Assembly: GCA_024699595.1 (NCBI GenBank) | Contig: JAILPG010000046.1 | Coordinates: forward strand, 1-16,893 | Origin: Lachnospiraceae bacterium | GTDB taxonomy: Bacteria > Bacillota_A > Clostridia > Lachnospirales > Lachnospiraceae | Reading direction: 5' to 3' | DNA length: 16,893 nt | Shown: positions 8,233-14,711 of the stretch, one piece after another | Layout of the letters: the number at the start of each line of letters is the position of its first letter | Numbering within the stretch: position 1 is the stretch's first letter | Translations under genes and position numbers: made by a program | Notes under the pieces: generated by a model | The model's database searches: none | Told to the model about the DNA's origin: nothing | The model's input: only the letters and a program-made list of their open reading frames with translations

Positions 8233-9372
8233 ATGAAGAAGAAGGTATTGGCAACAATCATCAGCACAGCAATGGCAGTTACTCTCCTTGCAGGATGCGC
8301 AGGCGTTCCCGTAGCAGAGACACCGGCTCCGTCATCGGATGCTAAGACAGAGGCAGACACTCCCACAGACGCAGCAGCAGGCGACCTTGATTTTAAGATC
8401 GTTGTAAAGAGCTTCCAGTCATCATACTGGCAGGCAGCAGTTCAGGGTGTTAACCAGGCAGCTGAAGAGCTTGGGGTTAAGGTAGAGTGTAACGGACCTA
8501 ACGCTGAGTCTGATATCGCAGATCAGGTTAACATGCTTACCAGCTACATCAACGGTGCACCGAGCGGAATCGGCCTTGCAGCCTGCGATCAGAGCGCATG
8601 TCTTGATGCTCTGCAGATGGCAAAAGATGCCGGTATCCCTCTAGTATGCTACGACTCAGGATGTCCTGACGCTCCCGAAGGATCTGTTCTTTCAACGATC
8701 GCAACAGATAACTACGGTGCAGGCGCAACAGCAGCTGACAACCTTTACGCAGCACTTAAGGATACCATCGCAGCAGCTTCAGAGCCCGTAAGGATCGGTG
8801 AAGTTAACCAGGAAGCTACATCAGAGTCCATCACACTTCGTGGTCTCGGATTCATCGACAGGTTCACAGAGCTTGCAACAGCTGACGGAAAGAGCGTAGC
8901 AGTTATCGGTAATGAGTTCTATGTAAACGGCGCTAAGGAAAAGGGCGACGAGGCATCAGCAGACATCATCATCGAAGTAGCAGTTCCCGCACAGACAACA
9001 GTTGAGCTTTGCGCAACAGAAGCTTCAGCAATCATGAACAAGTCAGACGTTATCGGAATCTTCGGTTCCAACCAGGTAGCAGCTGAGGGAATCCTTTCAG
9101 CAGACGAGAACCTTGGAAAGCTTGGAACAGAAGCAGGATCAACCATCCTTGCAGCAGGATTTGATGCAGGAACAGTTATCAAGCAGGCCATCAAGGACGG
9201 CAAGATGTTTGGTGCAGTTACACAGTCTCCTCTTGCAATGGGAAGAACAACAGTTGAGACCCTTGTTAAGATCGCAAACGGCGAGACAGTTTCCGATATA
9301 GCTACAGACGGATACTGGTATGACAGCTCAAACATGGATTCAGACGACATCGCTCCAAACCTGTACGATTAA
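8233..9372 (+). CDS. Sugar ABC transporter substrate-binding lipoprotein (periplasmic-binding type 1 fold)
   Basis: This 379-residue protein is the exported receptor of the importer. A lipoprotein signal peptide is clear: basic start (MKKK), hydrophobic stretch and lipobox LAGC with Cys22 as the lipidated residue. An Ala/Thr/Pro/Asp-rich linker runs to about residue 50. The mature part is a type 1 sugar-binding domain (about 53-360) beginning with the strand FKIVVKSFQSSYWQAAVQGV and containing SGIGLAACDQSA, the hinge-region STIATDNYGAGA and GIFGSNQVAAEG. It is anchored to the outer face of the membrane. Codon use is strongly biased (GCA, AAC, ATC, CTT), more so than in neighbours, as expected for an abundant protein. 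AAGGAGG lies 6 bp before the ATG. Ligand cannot be read; neighbouring enzymes suggest a galactitol/tagatose-type polyol or a 6-deoxyhexose. Confidence 0.94.
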   Translation: MKKKVLATIISTAMAVTLLAGCAGVPVAETPAPSSDAKTEADTPTDAAAGDLDFKIVVKSFQSSYWQAAVQGVNQAAEELGVKVECNGPNAESDIADQVNMLTSYINGAPSGIGLAACDQSACLDALQMAKDAGIPLVCYDSGCPDAPEGSVLSTIATDNYGAGATAADNLYAALKDTIAAASEPVRIGEVNQEATSESITLRGLGFIDRFTELATADGKSVAVIGNEFYVNGAKEKGDEASADIIIEVAVPAQTTVELCATEASAIMNKSDVIGIFGSNQVAAEGILSADENLGKLGTEAGSTILAAGFDAGTVIKQAIKDGKMFGAVTQSPLAMGRTTVETLVKIANGETVSDIATDGYWYDSSNMDSDDIAPNLYD

Positions 9373-9375
9373 AGA

Positions 9376-9435
9376 ATTCTCGATGTTTCGCCGAAAACCG
9401 TGCTTGCACAGGTTTTCGTGCGAACATCAGAGAAT
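9376..9435 (+). repeat. Long bulged hairpin (first of three)
   Basis: This is an inverted repeat of about 26 base pairs right after the binding-protein stop. The arms run 9376-9402 and 9407-9435 around a CTTG loop, interrupted only by single-base bulges (T9388, A9410, T9419, A9429). No U-run follows, so it is not a classic terminator. It may protect the 3' end of the abundant binding-protein mRNA or be part of a dispersed repeat. Confidence 0.75.
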
Positions 9436-9450
9436 CTAACGAACATGAGC
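9435..9450 (+). repeat. Direct repeat, copy 1
   Basis: TCTAACGAACATGAGC recurs at 9534-9549 with one mismatch (C to T). The two copies flank the second and third hairpins. Confidence 0.8.
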
Positions 9451-9483
9451 AAGAAGCACGATAGTGCGGAATGCGAATGTTTG
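9440..9483 (+). repeat. Hairpin 2 with G/A internal loops
   Basis: Arms CGAACAT (9440-9446) and ATGTTTG (9477-9483) enclose a 2x2 GA/GA loop, a GCA/TGC helix, a 4x4 AGAA/GGAA loop and an apical GCAC-GATA-GTGC stem (9456-9467). The symmetric internal loops can form tandem G-A pairs, which points to a structured RNA rather than a simple DNA palindrome. Confidence 0.7.
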
Positions 9484-9486
9484 GTA

Positions 9487-9521
9487 GCAATTGCGGGAGT
9501 GCGTCAGCACGGAGCAATTGT
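9487..9521 (+). repeat. Hairpin 3 with G/A internal loop
   Basis: CAATTGC (9488-9494) pairs with GCAATTG (9514-9520), and G9487-T9521 adds a wobble pair. Inside is a GGGA/GGA internal loop and an apical GTGC-GTCA-GCAC stem (9499-9510). The apical helix is the reverse of the one in hairpin 2. It lies 4 bp after hairpin 2. Confidence 0.7.
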
Positions 9522-9533
9522 CTTTAATATAAT

Positions 9534-9549
9534 TCTAACGAATATGAGC
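9534..9549 (+). repeat. Direct repeat, copy 2
   Basis: TCTAACGAATATGAGC matches copy 1 (9435-9450) at 15 of 16 bases, 99 bp downstream. It is followed by an A/T-rich stretch rather than by another hairpin. Confidence 0.8.
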
Positions 9550-9578
9550 TAATAAAAAAATAATGTTAATCAGGAGGA

Positions 9579-9604
9579 GGGACTGGAAGCATCCGGTCCC
9601 TTTT
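9579..9604 (+). terminator. Intrinsic terminator upstream of fucU
   Basis: GGGACTGG (9579-9586) pairs with CCGGTCCC (9593-9600), including one T-G wobble, around a six-base AAGCAT loop, followed by TTTTCTT. It ends about 30 bp before the fucU ATG. It either ends the transporter transcript with partial read-through to the downstream genes, or acts as a regulated attenuator. Confidence 0.75.
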
Positions 9605-9633
9605 CTTCTGAAAACGGATTAAGGAGGAACAAA

Positions 9634-10095
9634 ATGTTAAAAGGAATCCCTACACAGATATCACCTGAATTACTGAAAGTACTTGATGAAATGGGACATA
9701 CCGATGAGCTTGTAATAGCTGACGGAAATTTCCCGGGACATACGATGGGAAAGCCCGTCATCAGGGCTGACGGCATGGGAGTGCCCGAACTTTTGGATGC
9801 CATCTTACAGCTTTTCCCGCTTGATACATATCCAAACTCAAAAGGAGAGGACGATCCTCCGTGCACGCTTATGGCACTTGAGCCCGGAGATGTCGGAAAG
9901 GTTGAAACACCCATATGGGACGAATACAAGAAGATAGTCGCCAAATATGATGACAGGGGCGCGGATGCGTTTCAGACGATCAATAAGTGGAAATTCTATG
10001 ATCAGACCAGAGAAAAAGCAAGCGTGGTAATACAGACCACAGAGACCGCGATCTATGCTAATATAATACTCAGAAAGGGTGTTGTCATACAGTAA
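9634..10095 (+). CDS. fucU: L-fucose mutarotase (RbsD/FucU family)
   Basis: This 153-residue cytoplasmic protein belongs to the RbsD/FucU family, which interconverts alpha and beta anomers of sugars so that the isomerase or kinase receives the right form. The N-terminus (MLKGIPTQISPELLKVLDEMGHTDE) is close to E. coli FucU, with the conserved His22 and Asp30 (LVIADGNFPGH). The C-terminal NIILRKGVV also matches. It is slightly longer than E. coli FucU because of an inserted loop around residues 68-75 (SKGEDDPP). AAGGAGG lies about 7 bp before the ATG. It begins the deoxyhexose half of the cluster and fits with RhaB and the FucA-like aldolase. A ribose-pyranase (RbsD) role is less likely given the FucU-like start and neighbours. 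Confidence 0.9.
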   Translation: MLKGIPTQISPELLKVLDEMGHTDELVIADGNFPGHTMGKPVIRADGMGVPELLDAILQLFPLDTYPNSKGEDDPPCTLMALEPGDVGKVETPIWDEYKKIVAKYDDRGADAFQTINKWKFYDQTREKASVVIQTTETAIYANIILRKGVVIQ

Positions 10096-10099
10096 ACGG

Positions 10100-10149
10100 A
10101 GCTGCTTTGTTTTCCATGCGTAAACTTCGGGCTGTACCAGGCAGCTTTT
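10100..10149 (+). terminator. Possible weak terminator after fucU
   Basis: AGCTGC (10100-10105) can pair with GCAGCT (10141-10146), followed by TTTTC. The loop is about 35 bases with no clear inner stem, so a terminator function is doubtful. Confidence 0.25.
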
Positions 10150-10189
10150 CTGTCGCAACGGTTTGAAGTGATTTTTATGGAGGAAGGAT

Positions 10190-10627
10190 ATGCTTGATCA
10201 TATTGAAACTATCTTTAACGATCTTGAGTACATGTTAAGAAAGCTCAAGAAAGCATCTTATGAAGCGAACATGAAAAGATTCAGGGGGGAGCAGGGCCAT
10301 TTCATAAACGAGATGATCGGATATGTAAAGGATGCAGAAGACCCTGAGGCAGCCGTAAGTGAGATAGGAAGAACCTTTGCTGACGGTGTGTTTGGCGCTT
10401 TTTCAAATAAGGGAAAGATAAACGGCAGAAGGCAGGCCGATCTGAATTTCTTTATGATCTATTATGTTTTTCCTGCAATACTGTTAACCGATGAACCCTG
10501 TGCAGACAGCCTCTGTACGGGAATAAAGGATGCATGGAACGGGACGTTTAAGGATACCAATATCTCGTATACAACTTATCAGAAGCTGTATGATTCCTTC
10601 AGAACAAAAATATTCGGGATATTCTAA
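10190..10627 (+). CDS. Hypothetical protein, 145 residues, in the deoxyhexose operon
   Basis: I do not recognise this protein. It has an ATG with a strong GGAGGAAGG site (10179-10187), normal coding character and a same-strand position between fucU and rhaB, so it is very probably real. There is no signal peptide. The N-terminal 35 residues are charged and likely helical (MLDHIETIFNDLEYMLRKLKKASYEA, with regular hydrophobic spacing). A hydrophobic patch (FFMIYYVFPAILL, about residues 87-99) is short for a membrane span and is probably a buried helix. It has two cysteines (104 and 109) and ends KIFGIF. No metal or nucleotide motif was seen. Its place in the operon suggests a role tied to sugar use, but none can be named. 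Confidence 0.8.
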   Translation: MLDHIETIFNDLEYMLRKLKKASYEANMKRFRGEQGHFINEMIGYVKDAEDPEAAVSEIGRTFADGVFGAFSNKGKINGRRQADLNFFMIYYVFPAILLTDEPCADSLCTGIKDAWNGTFKDTNISYTTYQKLYDSFRTKIFGIF

Positions 10628-10677
10628 GGAACCGTTTTTGGGCGTTTTCTCAGGGAAAAATACGAAAGGAACCATAT

Positions 10678-12072
10678 ATGGAATACTATCTAGCCATTGA
10701 TATAGGCGCATCAAGCGGCAGACATATTCTTGGTCATATTTCGGACGGAAAGCTCAGTCTCGAAGAGATATACAGATTTCCAAACGGAATGGATGAGAAA
10801 GACGGAAAGCTTATCTGGGATACAGACAGGCTTTTTAAGGAGATCCTTACAGGGATGAAAAAATGCAGGGAAGCTGGAAAGATACCCGTAAGCGTCGGTG
10901 TGGATACCTGGGGCGTTGATTATGTGCTTCTTGACGGGGATGACAAGCCTGTCGGAGAAGCCGTCGGATACAGGGATCACAGAACCGACGGGATGGACGA
11001 GGCGGTGTATAAGGTCATCCCGGAAGAAAAGCTCTATGAAAGGACCGGGATACAGAAGGCGATCTTTAATACGATCTATCAGCTGACGGCTCTTAAGGAA
11101 AAAGAGTCCGATATATTGGACCGAGCAGAAAGCCTGCTCATGATGCCGGATTATTTTCATTTTCTCTTATCGGGCGTCAAAGCATCCGAGTATACCGATG
11201 CGTCCACGACACAGCTTTTAGACCCGCATACAAAAGACTGGGATCGAGAGCTTATAAGAAGCTTAGGGATCCCCGAAAAGATCTTTCAGAATGTAGTCAT
11301 GCCGGGGACAACACTTGGCGGGCTTACACAGTCAGTGAAGGATGAGGTCGGATATGACTGCAAAGTCGTGCTTCCTCCGTCTCATGATACGGCAAGCGCA
11401 GTTTTGGCGATCCCCACAAACGAAAAGGATACCTGTTATATTTCATCCGGAACATGGTCGCTTATGGGAGTGGAAACGGATAAGCCTGAATGTTCAGAAA
11501 AAAGCAGGAAGGCCAATCTTACAAATGAAGGAGGTTACGGAGGAAAGATCACATACCTTACTAATATAATGGGGCTTTGGATGATACAGTCCGTAAGAAA
11601 CAGCATCGCCCCCGATCTTTCATATGGCGAGCTCTGTGACCAGGCCTCAAAGGAAAGCATAAAGAGTATAGTAAACTGCCAGGATCCCGCATTTTTATCG
11701 CCTGATAATATGGCACAGGCGGTTAAGGATCATTGTGAAAAAACGGGGCAGGAGGTTCCGGACACTCTTTCGGAGCTTGCCGCGGTGATCTATAACAGTC
11801 TGGCGAAATGCTACAGCGATACTCTTAAGCTCATTGAAGATGTGACGAAAGTAAAGTATGATAAGATAAATATCATAGGCGGAGGCTCCAATGCCGGATA
11901 TCTTAATGAACTGACGGCAAAGAGCACTGCTGCTACGGTTGTGGCAGGGCCTTCGGAGGCGACCGCGATAGGAAATATACTGGCGCAGATGATACAGGAC
12001 GGCATATTTTCGGATGTAAGAGAAGCAAGAGAGTGTGTCGGCAGATCATTTGAAGTAAAAACATACAGCTGA
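10678..12072 (+). CDS. rhaB: Rhamnulokinase (FGGY family)
   Basis: This 464-residue kinase phosphorylates L-rhamnulose (or a similar 6-deoxyketose such as L-fuculose) at C1 with ATP in the cytoplasm. The N-terminal phosphate-binding motif AIDIGASSGR is at residues 6-15. VDTWGVDYVLLD, GYRDHRTDG, FNTIYQL and LLMMPDYFHFLLSG all match E. coli RhaB. Asp237 in SHDTASA is the expected catalytic base. SSGTWSLMG, ITYLTNIMGLWMIQ and IIGGGSNAGYLNELTA complete the C-terminal lobe. It is a little shorter than E. coli RhaB at the C-terminus. AAAGGA precedes the ATG. It is 16 bp upstream of the aldolase gene, so the pair is co-translated. In Clostridia, RhaB-type kinases also serve L-fuculose, and the FucU neighbour leaves that open. 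Confidence 0.93.
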   Translation: MEYYLAIDIGASSGRHILGHISDGKLSLEEIYRFPNGMDEKDGKLIWDTDRLFKEILTGMKKCREAGKIPVSVGVDTWGVDYVLLDGDDKPVGEAVGYRDHRTDGMDEAVYKVIPEEKLYERTGIQKAIFNTIYQLTALKEKESDILDRAESLLMMPDYFHFLLSGVKASEYTDASTTQLLDPHTKDWDRELIRSLGIPEKIFQNVVMPGTTLGGLTQSVKDEVGYDCKVVLPPSHDTASAVLAIPTNEKDTCYISSGTWSLMGVETDKPECSEKSRKANLTNEGGYGGKITYLTNIMGLWMIQSVRNSIAPDLSYGELCDQASKESIKSIVNCQDPAFLSPDNMAQAVKDHCEKTGQEVPDTLSELAAVIYNSLAKCYSDTLKLIEDVTKVKYDKINIIGGGSNAGYLNELTAKSTAATVVAGPSEATAIGNILAQMIQDGIFSDVREARECVGRSFEVKTYS

Positions 12073-12088
12073 TCATAGGAGAAAAGAC

Positions 12089-12805
12089 ATGTCAATTAAC
12101 GAACAGGAGATCAAGGAACAGATCTGTGATATCGGAAAGAGGATCTATAACCGGAATATGGTAGCCGCAAATGACGGCAATATCTCGGTAAAGCTTAATG
12201 ATAAAGAGTATCTCTGCACACCTACCGGTGTATCAAAGGGCTTTATGACACCTGAGTATATCTGTAAGGTGGATGAGAAGGGAAATGTGATCGAGGCAAA
12301 CGAGGGCTTCAGACCTTCGAGTGAGATTAAGATGCATATGAGAGTATATGCGTTAAGACCCGATGTGGGAGCTGTCGTTCATGCACATCCCAATTTTGCG
12401 ACGAGCTTTGCTATCGCAGGACAGCCGCTTAATATCCCGATGATGCCGGAGGCAGTCATCACTCTCGGCTGTGTGCCGCTAGCTCCTTATGGCACACCCT
12501 CTACGATGGAAATACCGGATTCGATAGAATGCTATCTTAATGATTTTGATGCGGTGCTTCTTGAGAATCACGGAGCCCTCACCTGGTCATCAGACCTTTT
12601 GTCAGCCTATATGAAGATGGAATCTCTTGAGTTCTATGCGGAGCTTTTATACAAATCCCAGGCACTTGGCGGGCCTACCGAATTTACAAAGGAACAGATA
12701 GAGAGGCTTGTTGAGATACGTCATAAAATGGGTATGAAAGGCAGATATCCCGCCGACAGGAAGGGCGAGAACTGCTATAAATGCAAAAAGTGTTTCTGGA
12801 AGTAG
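12089..12805 (+). CDS. fucA: Class II aldolase, L-fuculose/rhamnulose-phosphate aldolase-like
   Basis: This 238-residue zinc aldolase of the FucA/AraD family would cleave a 1-phosphorylated 6-deoxyketose to DHAP and L-lactaldehyde. Zinc ligands are seen as His98 and His100 (VVHAHPNFA) and His161 (ENHGAL). Glu79 (RPSSEIKMH) is the expected acid/base. The phosphate-binding region is ANDGNISVK and TPTGVSKG. The protein is about 20 residues longer than E. coli FucA, and its last 12 residues contain three cysteines in CxxCxxC spacing (229, 232, 235), which is not part of the standard fold. AraD-type epimerase activity is possible in this superfamily but does not fit the RhaB partner. AGGAG lies 9-13 bp before the ATG. 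Confidence 0.9.
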   Translation: MSINEQEIKEQICDIGKRIYNRNMVAANDGNISVKLNDKEYLCTPTGVSKGFMTPEYICKVDEKGNVIEANEGFRPSSEIKMHMRVYALRPDVGAVVHAHPNFATSFAIAGQPLNIPMMPEAVITLGCVPLAPYGTPSTMEIPDSIECYLNDFDAVLLENHGALTWSSDLLSAYMKMESLEFYAELLYKSQALGGPTEFTKEQIERLVEIRHKMGMKGRYPADRKGENCYKCKKCFWK

Positions 12806-12838
12806 ATCTGTTTTTGGAAGGAAAGATTCGATAAAAAG

Positions 12839-13780
12839 ATGAGTATTTGGATCGTACAAAAACAGATGATCATAATATTCCTGCTGATCTTGGTAGGGGT
12901 GTACCTGTACAAAAAAAAGCACCTGACGGGTGACGGGGCCAGACAGATATCCTGGATCGTTGTAAACGTAACAAATCCCATTACGCTGTTATGTGCCGCG
13001 CTTTCTGAGGAACAGAAAGCAAAAGCAGGTGATCTTTTGGTCGCTTTTTTGTGCTTTGCCGTGATGTATGCGGTGCTTATTCCGGTGGCTAATATCATCC
13101 CTGCCATGTTAAAGGTGGAAAAGGGCAGGAGATATGCCTATAAGCTGCTTGCGATATTTGGAAATGTCGGATTTATCGGTATACCTTTTTCTTCCGCTGT
13201 TTTAGGCCCGAGTTCTCTTATTTTCGTATCCATCTGCGGCCTGACCTTTAATATGGTGATATATACCTATGGTGTATATCTGCTAAAGAAAACAGCTGCT
13301 GAGCAGCATCCCGGGGAAGATGCGGGAAGCGGTTTTTCATTAAAAGATATGATCAATTCCGGGACAGTCATGTCTGTAGTGATCGTGGCTGTGTATCTTC
13401 TTGATATAAAGGTGCCGGATATGATAGACTCGACGCTTTCCTTTATAGGAAACTGCACGACCTTTTTATCGATGATCGTCTTAGGTGTTTCGGTAGCTCA
13501 GATGGTTCCAAAAGAGGTGTTTTCCAGATGGCGTCTCTATGTGTTTGTGCTTGTAAGACAGATCATCATTCCGATACTGTTTATCTTTTTGTTCAGACCG
13601 TTTATAAAAAATGAGCTTATTCTTAGCACGATAACCGTTATGGTTGCGATGCCGGGTGCAAACATGCCGCTCATGATGGCCAAGCAGTACGGCGTTAAGG
13701 AAGATATCCTGTCTGCAGGCATAATACTTACGACAGTAGCAACGCTTATCACCATACCGGCGGTAATGTATTTTCTGTAG
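12839..13780 (+). CDS. AEC-family transporter (auxin efflux carrier/malate permease type)
   Basis: This 313-residue polytopic membrane protein has about ten hydrophobic helices. The N-terminus (IIIFLLILVGVYLYKKK), the motif NVGFIGIPFSSAVLG and the C-terminal MVAMPGANMPLMMAKQYG are typical of the AEC family, whose members move small organic acids or amino acids. A central hydrophilic loop lies near residues 155-175. The ribosome site (GGAAGG, 12816-12821) is rather far from ATG 12839, so the start is less certain; Met10 is an alternative. It lies 33 bp after the aldolase gene and could be the last gene of that operon. Product export (for example an organic acid from lactaldehyde) would be speculation. 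Confidence 0.88.
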   Translation: MSIWIVQKQMIIIFLLILVGVYLYKKKHLTGDGARQISWIVVNVTNPITLLCAALSEEQKAKAGDLLVAFLCFAVMYAVLIPVANIIPAMLKVEKGRRYAYKLLAIFGNVGFIGIPFSSAVLGPSSLIFVSICGLTFNMVIYTYGVYLLKKTAAEQHPGEDAGSGFSLKDMINSGTVMSVVIVAVYLLDIKVPDMIDSTLSFIGNCTTFLSMIVLGVSVAQMVPKEVFSRWRLYVFVLVRQIIIPILFIFLFRPFIKNELILSTITVMVAMPGANMPLMMAKQYGVKEDILSAGIILTTVATLITIPAVMYFL

Positions 13781-13923
13781 GAAAAAGTTCGGGTTGTTAC
13801 CAAAGGCGGATTGGAGTAAGATGAATACAGTGCATGAGTGTTGTCATCCTTAACGTTTAGTATGGACGCAAGGATAAAGATAAGGGACACAGACAAAAAA
13901 ATATCGGGAGGAAATCGATCATA

Positions 13924-14544
13924 ATGGAAAACATTGCTATCATCAGTCCTTTGGAGAGTATTGACAAAGAAGAGGTATTATCCGATATTTATTTTCTGAC
14001 CGGAGATAATGCTAAGACCTCGGTACAGGCCGCTGTTTCGGCCGATAACTACAAGTTTTTCTTTCACGGTGCCGCGATCAAGGCCGTTGACTGTGAAGAC
14101 GGAAAGGTTTTAAAGGTAAGAGACATACAGAGCGACGATATCCCTCAGTTCAATCTTGAACTGGCCTATGCCCTCACGTATAATCCGCTTACTACGGAAT
14201 CCCTTGCGACCAACGGAAATGTTTATGTTCTAAGCGAGAGCAGCTTTAACGAGAAATATCCGGAAGTGGTAAAGAATACCGTGGATGCAATGAACGGCAT
14301 CCGTTTCGCCTTCATGTATTTTACGATAAACGGCGAAGTAGTCTATGCTGAGCTTATAGACGATCCCAAAGAGGACAGCGTGGCCGATAAGTATTCCATG
14401 TCTCTCGGGTATGTTGCCGACAAACGTGAGATATTAAAGAGTATGCTGCCTAAGACGGTTGCGGAGCTTGCCGATGCAAACAGAAAGCTCAACCAGGAAG
14501 AGATCGACCTGCTTGTAAGGTCTTTGCTTAAAGGGGTCAAATAA
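13924..14544 (+). CDS. Hypothetical protein, 206 residues
   Basis: I do not recognise this protein. It has a GGGAGGAAA ribosome site (13906-13914) 9 bp before the ATG and continuous coding character. There is no signal peptide or membrane span, only one cysteine (57), and an acidic overall look. The segment IRFAFMYFTINGEVVYAELID suggests paired beta strands, and the C-terminal 30 residues (VAELADANRKLNQEEIDLLVRSLLKGVK) look helical. It is set apart by 143 bp upstream and 167 bp downstream, so it may be transcribed alone. It is followed by the asnB promoter. No function is proposed. Confidence 0.82.
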   Translation: MENIAIISPLESIDKEEVLSDIYFLTGDNAKTSVQAAVSADNYKFFFHGAAIKAVDCEDGKVLKVRDIQSDDIPQFNLELAYALTYNPLTTESLATNGNVYVLSESSFNEKYPEVVKNTVDAMNGIRFAFMYFTINGEVVYAELIDDPKEDSVADKYSMSLGYVADKREILKSMLPKTVAELADANRKLNQEEIDLLVRSLLKGVK

Positions 14545-14568
14545 AGGACAGTAAATATTTTTCGGAGA

Positions 14569-14624
14569 TTTTTTAAACAAAATAAAAAAATGTCTTGACA
14601 CCGTATATGATACAGGTGTAGACT
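14569..14624 (+). promoter_or_regulatory. asnB promoter with A/T-rich upstream element
   Basis: A consensus -35 box TTGACA (14595-14600) is followed after 18 bp by TAGACT (14619-14624). Upstream are T- and A-runs (14569-14574 and 14584-14590), positioned like an UP element. Transcription would start near 14631, giving a short leader before asnB. Confidence 0.7.
14611..14620 (+). promoter_or_regulatory. Possible BlaI/CopY-type operator in the asnB promoter
   Basis: TACAGGTGTA fits the TACA-N2-TGTA core bound by BlaI/MecI/CopY-family repressors and overlaps the -10 box. The flanks are not symmetric. A second, wider dyad, ACACC-N12-GGTGT, spans 14598-14619. Either could be chance. Confidence 0.3.
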
Positions 14625-14640
14625 AATAAACCGTAAAGGC

Positions 14641-14683
14641 AATGACGTCTTGGAGACACAGTCTCCGAGGCGCCATTTTTTTT
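14641..14683 (+). terminator. Leader terminator (probable attenuator) of asnB
   Basis: A long stem pairs 14643-14657 with 14661-14675 around a three-base ACA loop, with one A-C mismatch and two wobble pairs, then runs directly into eight T residues (14676-14683). It lies between the promoter and the asnB ribosome site, so it must be read through for asnB to be expressed. This is the layout of a transcription attenuator. No strong competing antiterminator helix was found by eye, so a protein or RNA-binding factor may control it. Confidence 0.75.
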
Positions 14684-14698
14684 GCAGAATATTCTATC

Positions 14699-14705
14699 GG
14701 AGGTG
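14699..14705 (+). promoter_or_regulatory. Ribosome binding site fixing the asnB start
   Basis: GGAGGTG lies 6 bp before ATG 14712. This start places Cys directly after Met, as the glutaminase domain requires; a longer in-frame extension to 14682 overlaps the terminator U-run and is rejected. Confidence 0.85.
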
Positions 14706-14711
14706 TGTCTC

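Noticed and set aside
9528..9533. TATAAT sequence upstream of fucU as a promoter -10 box
   Set aside because: No -35-like hexamer lies 15-19 bp upstream; that position falls inside hairpin 3 (CAGCAC). The sequence lies in an A/T-rich stretch where chance matches are likely.
9376..9552. CRISPR array in the repeat-rich intergenic region
   Set aside because: There are only two copies of the direct repeat, with structured, mutually related sequence between them and no cas genes nearby.
13845..13880. ATCCTT/AAGGAT inverted repeat after the AEC gene as a terminator
   Set aside because: The stem is only 6 bp around an 18-base loop and has no U-run.
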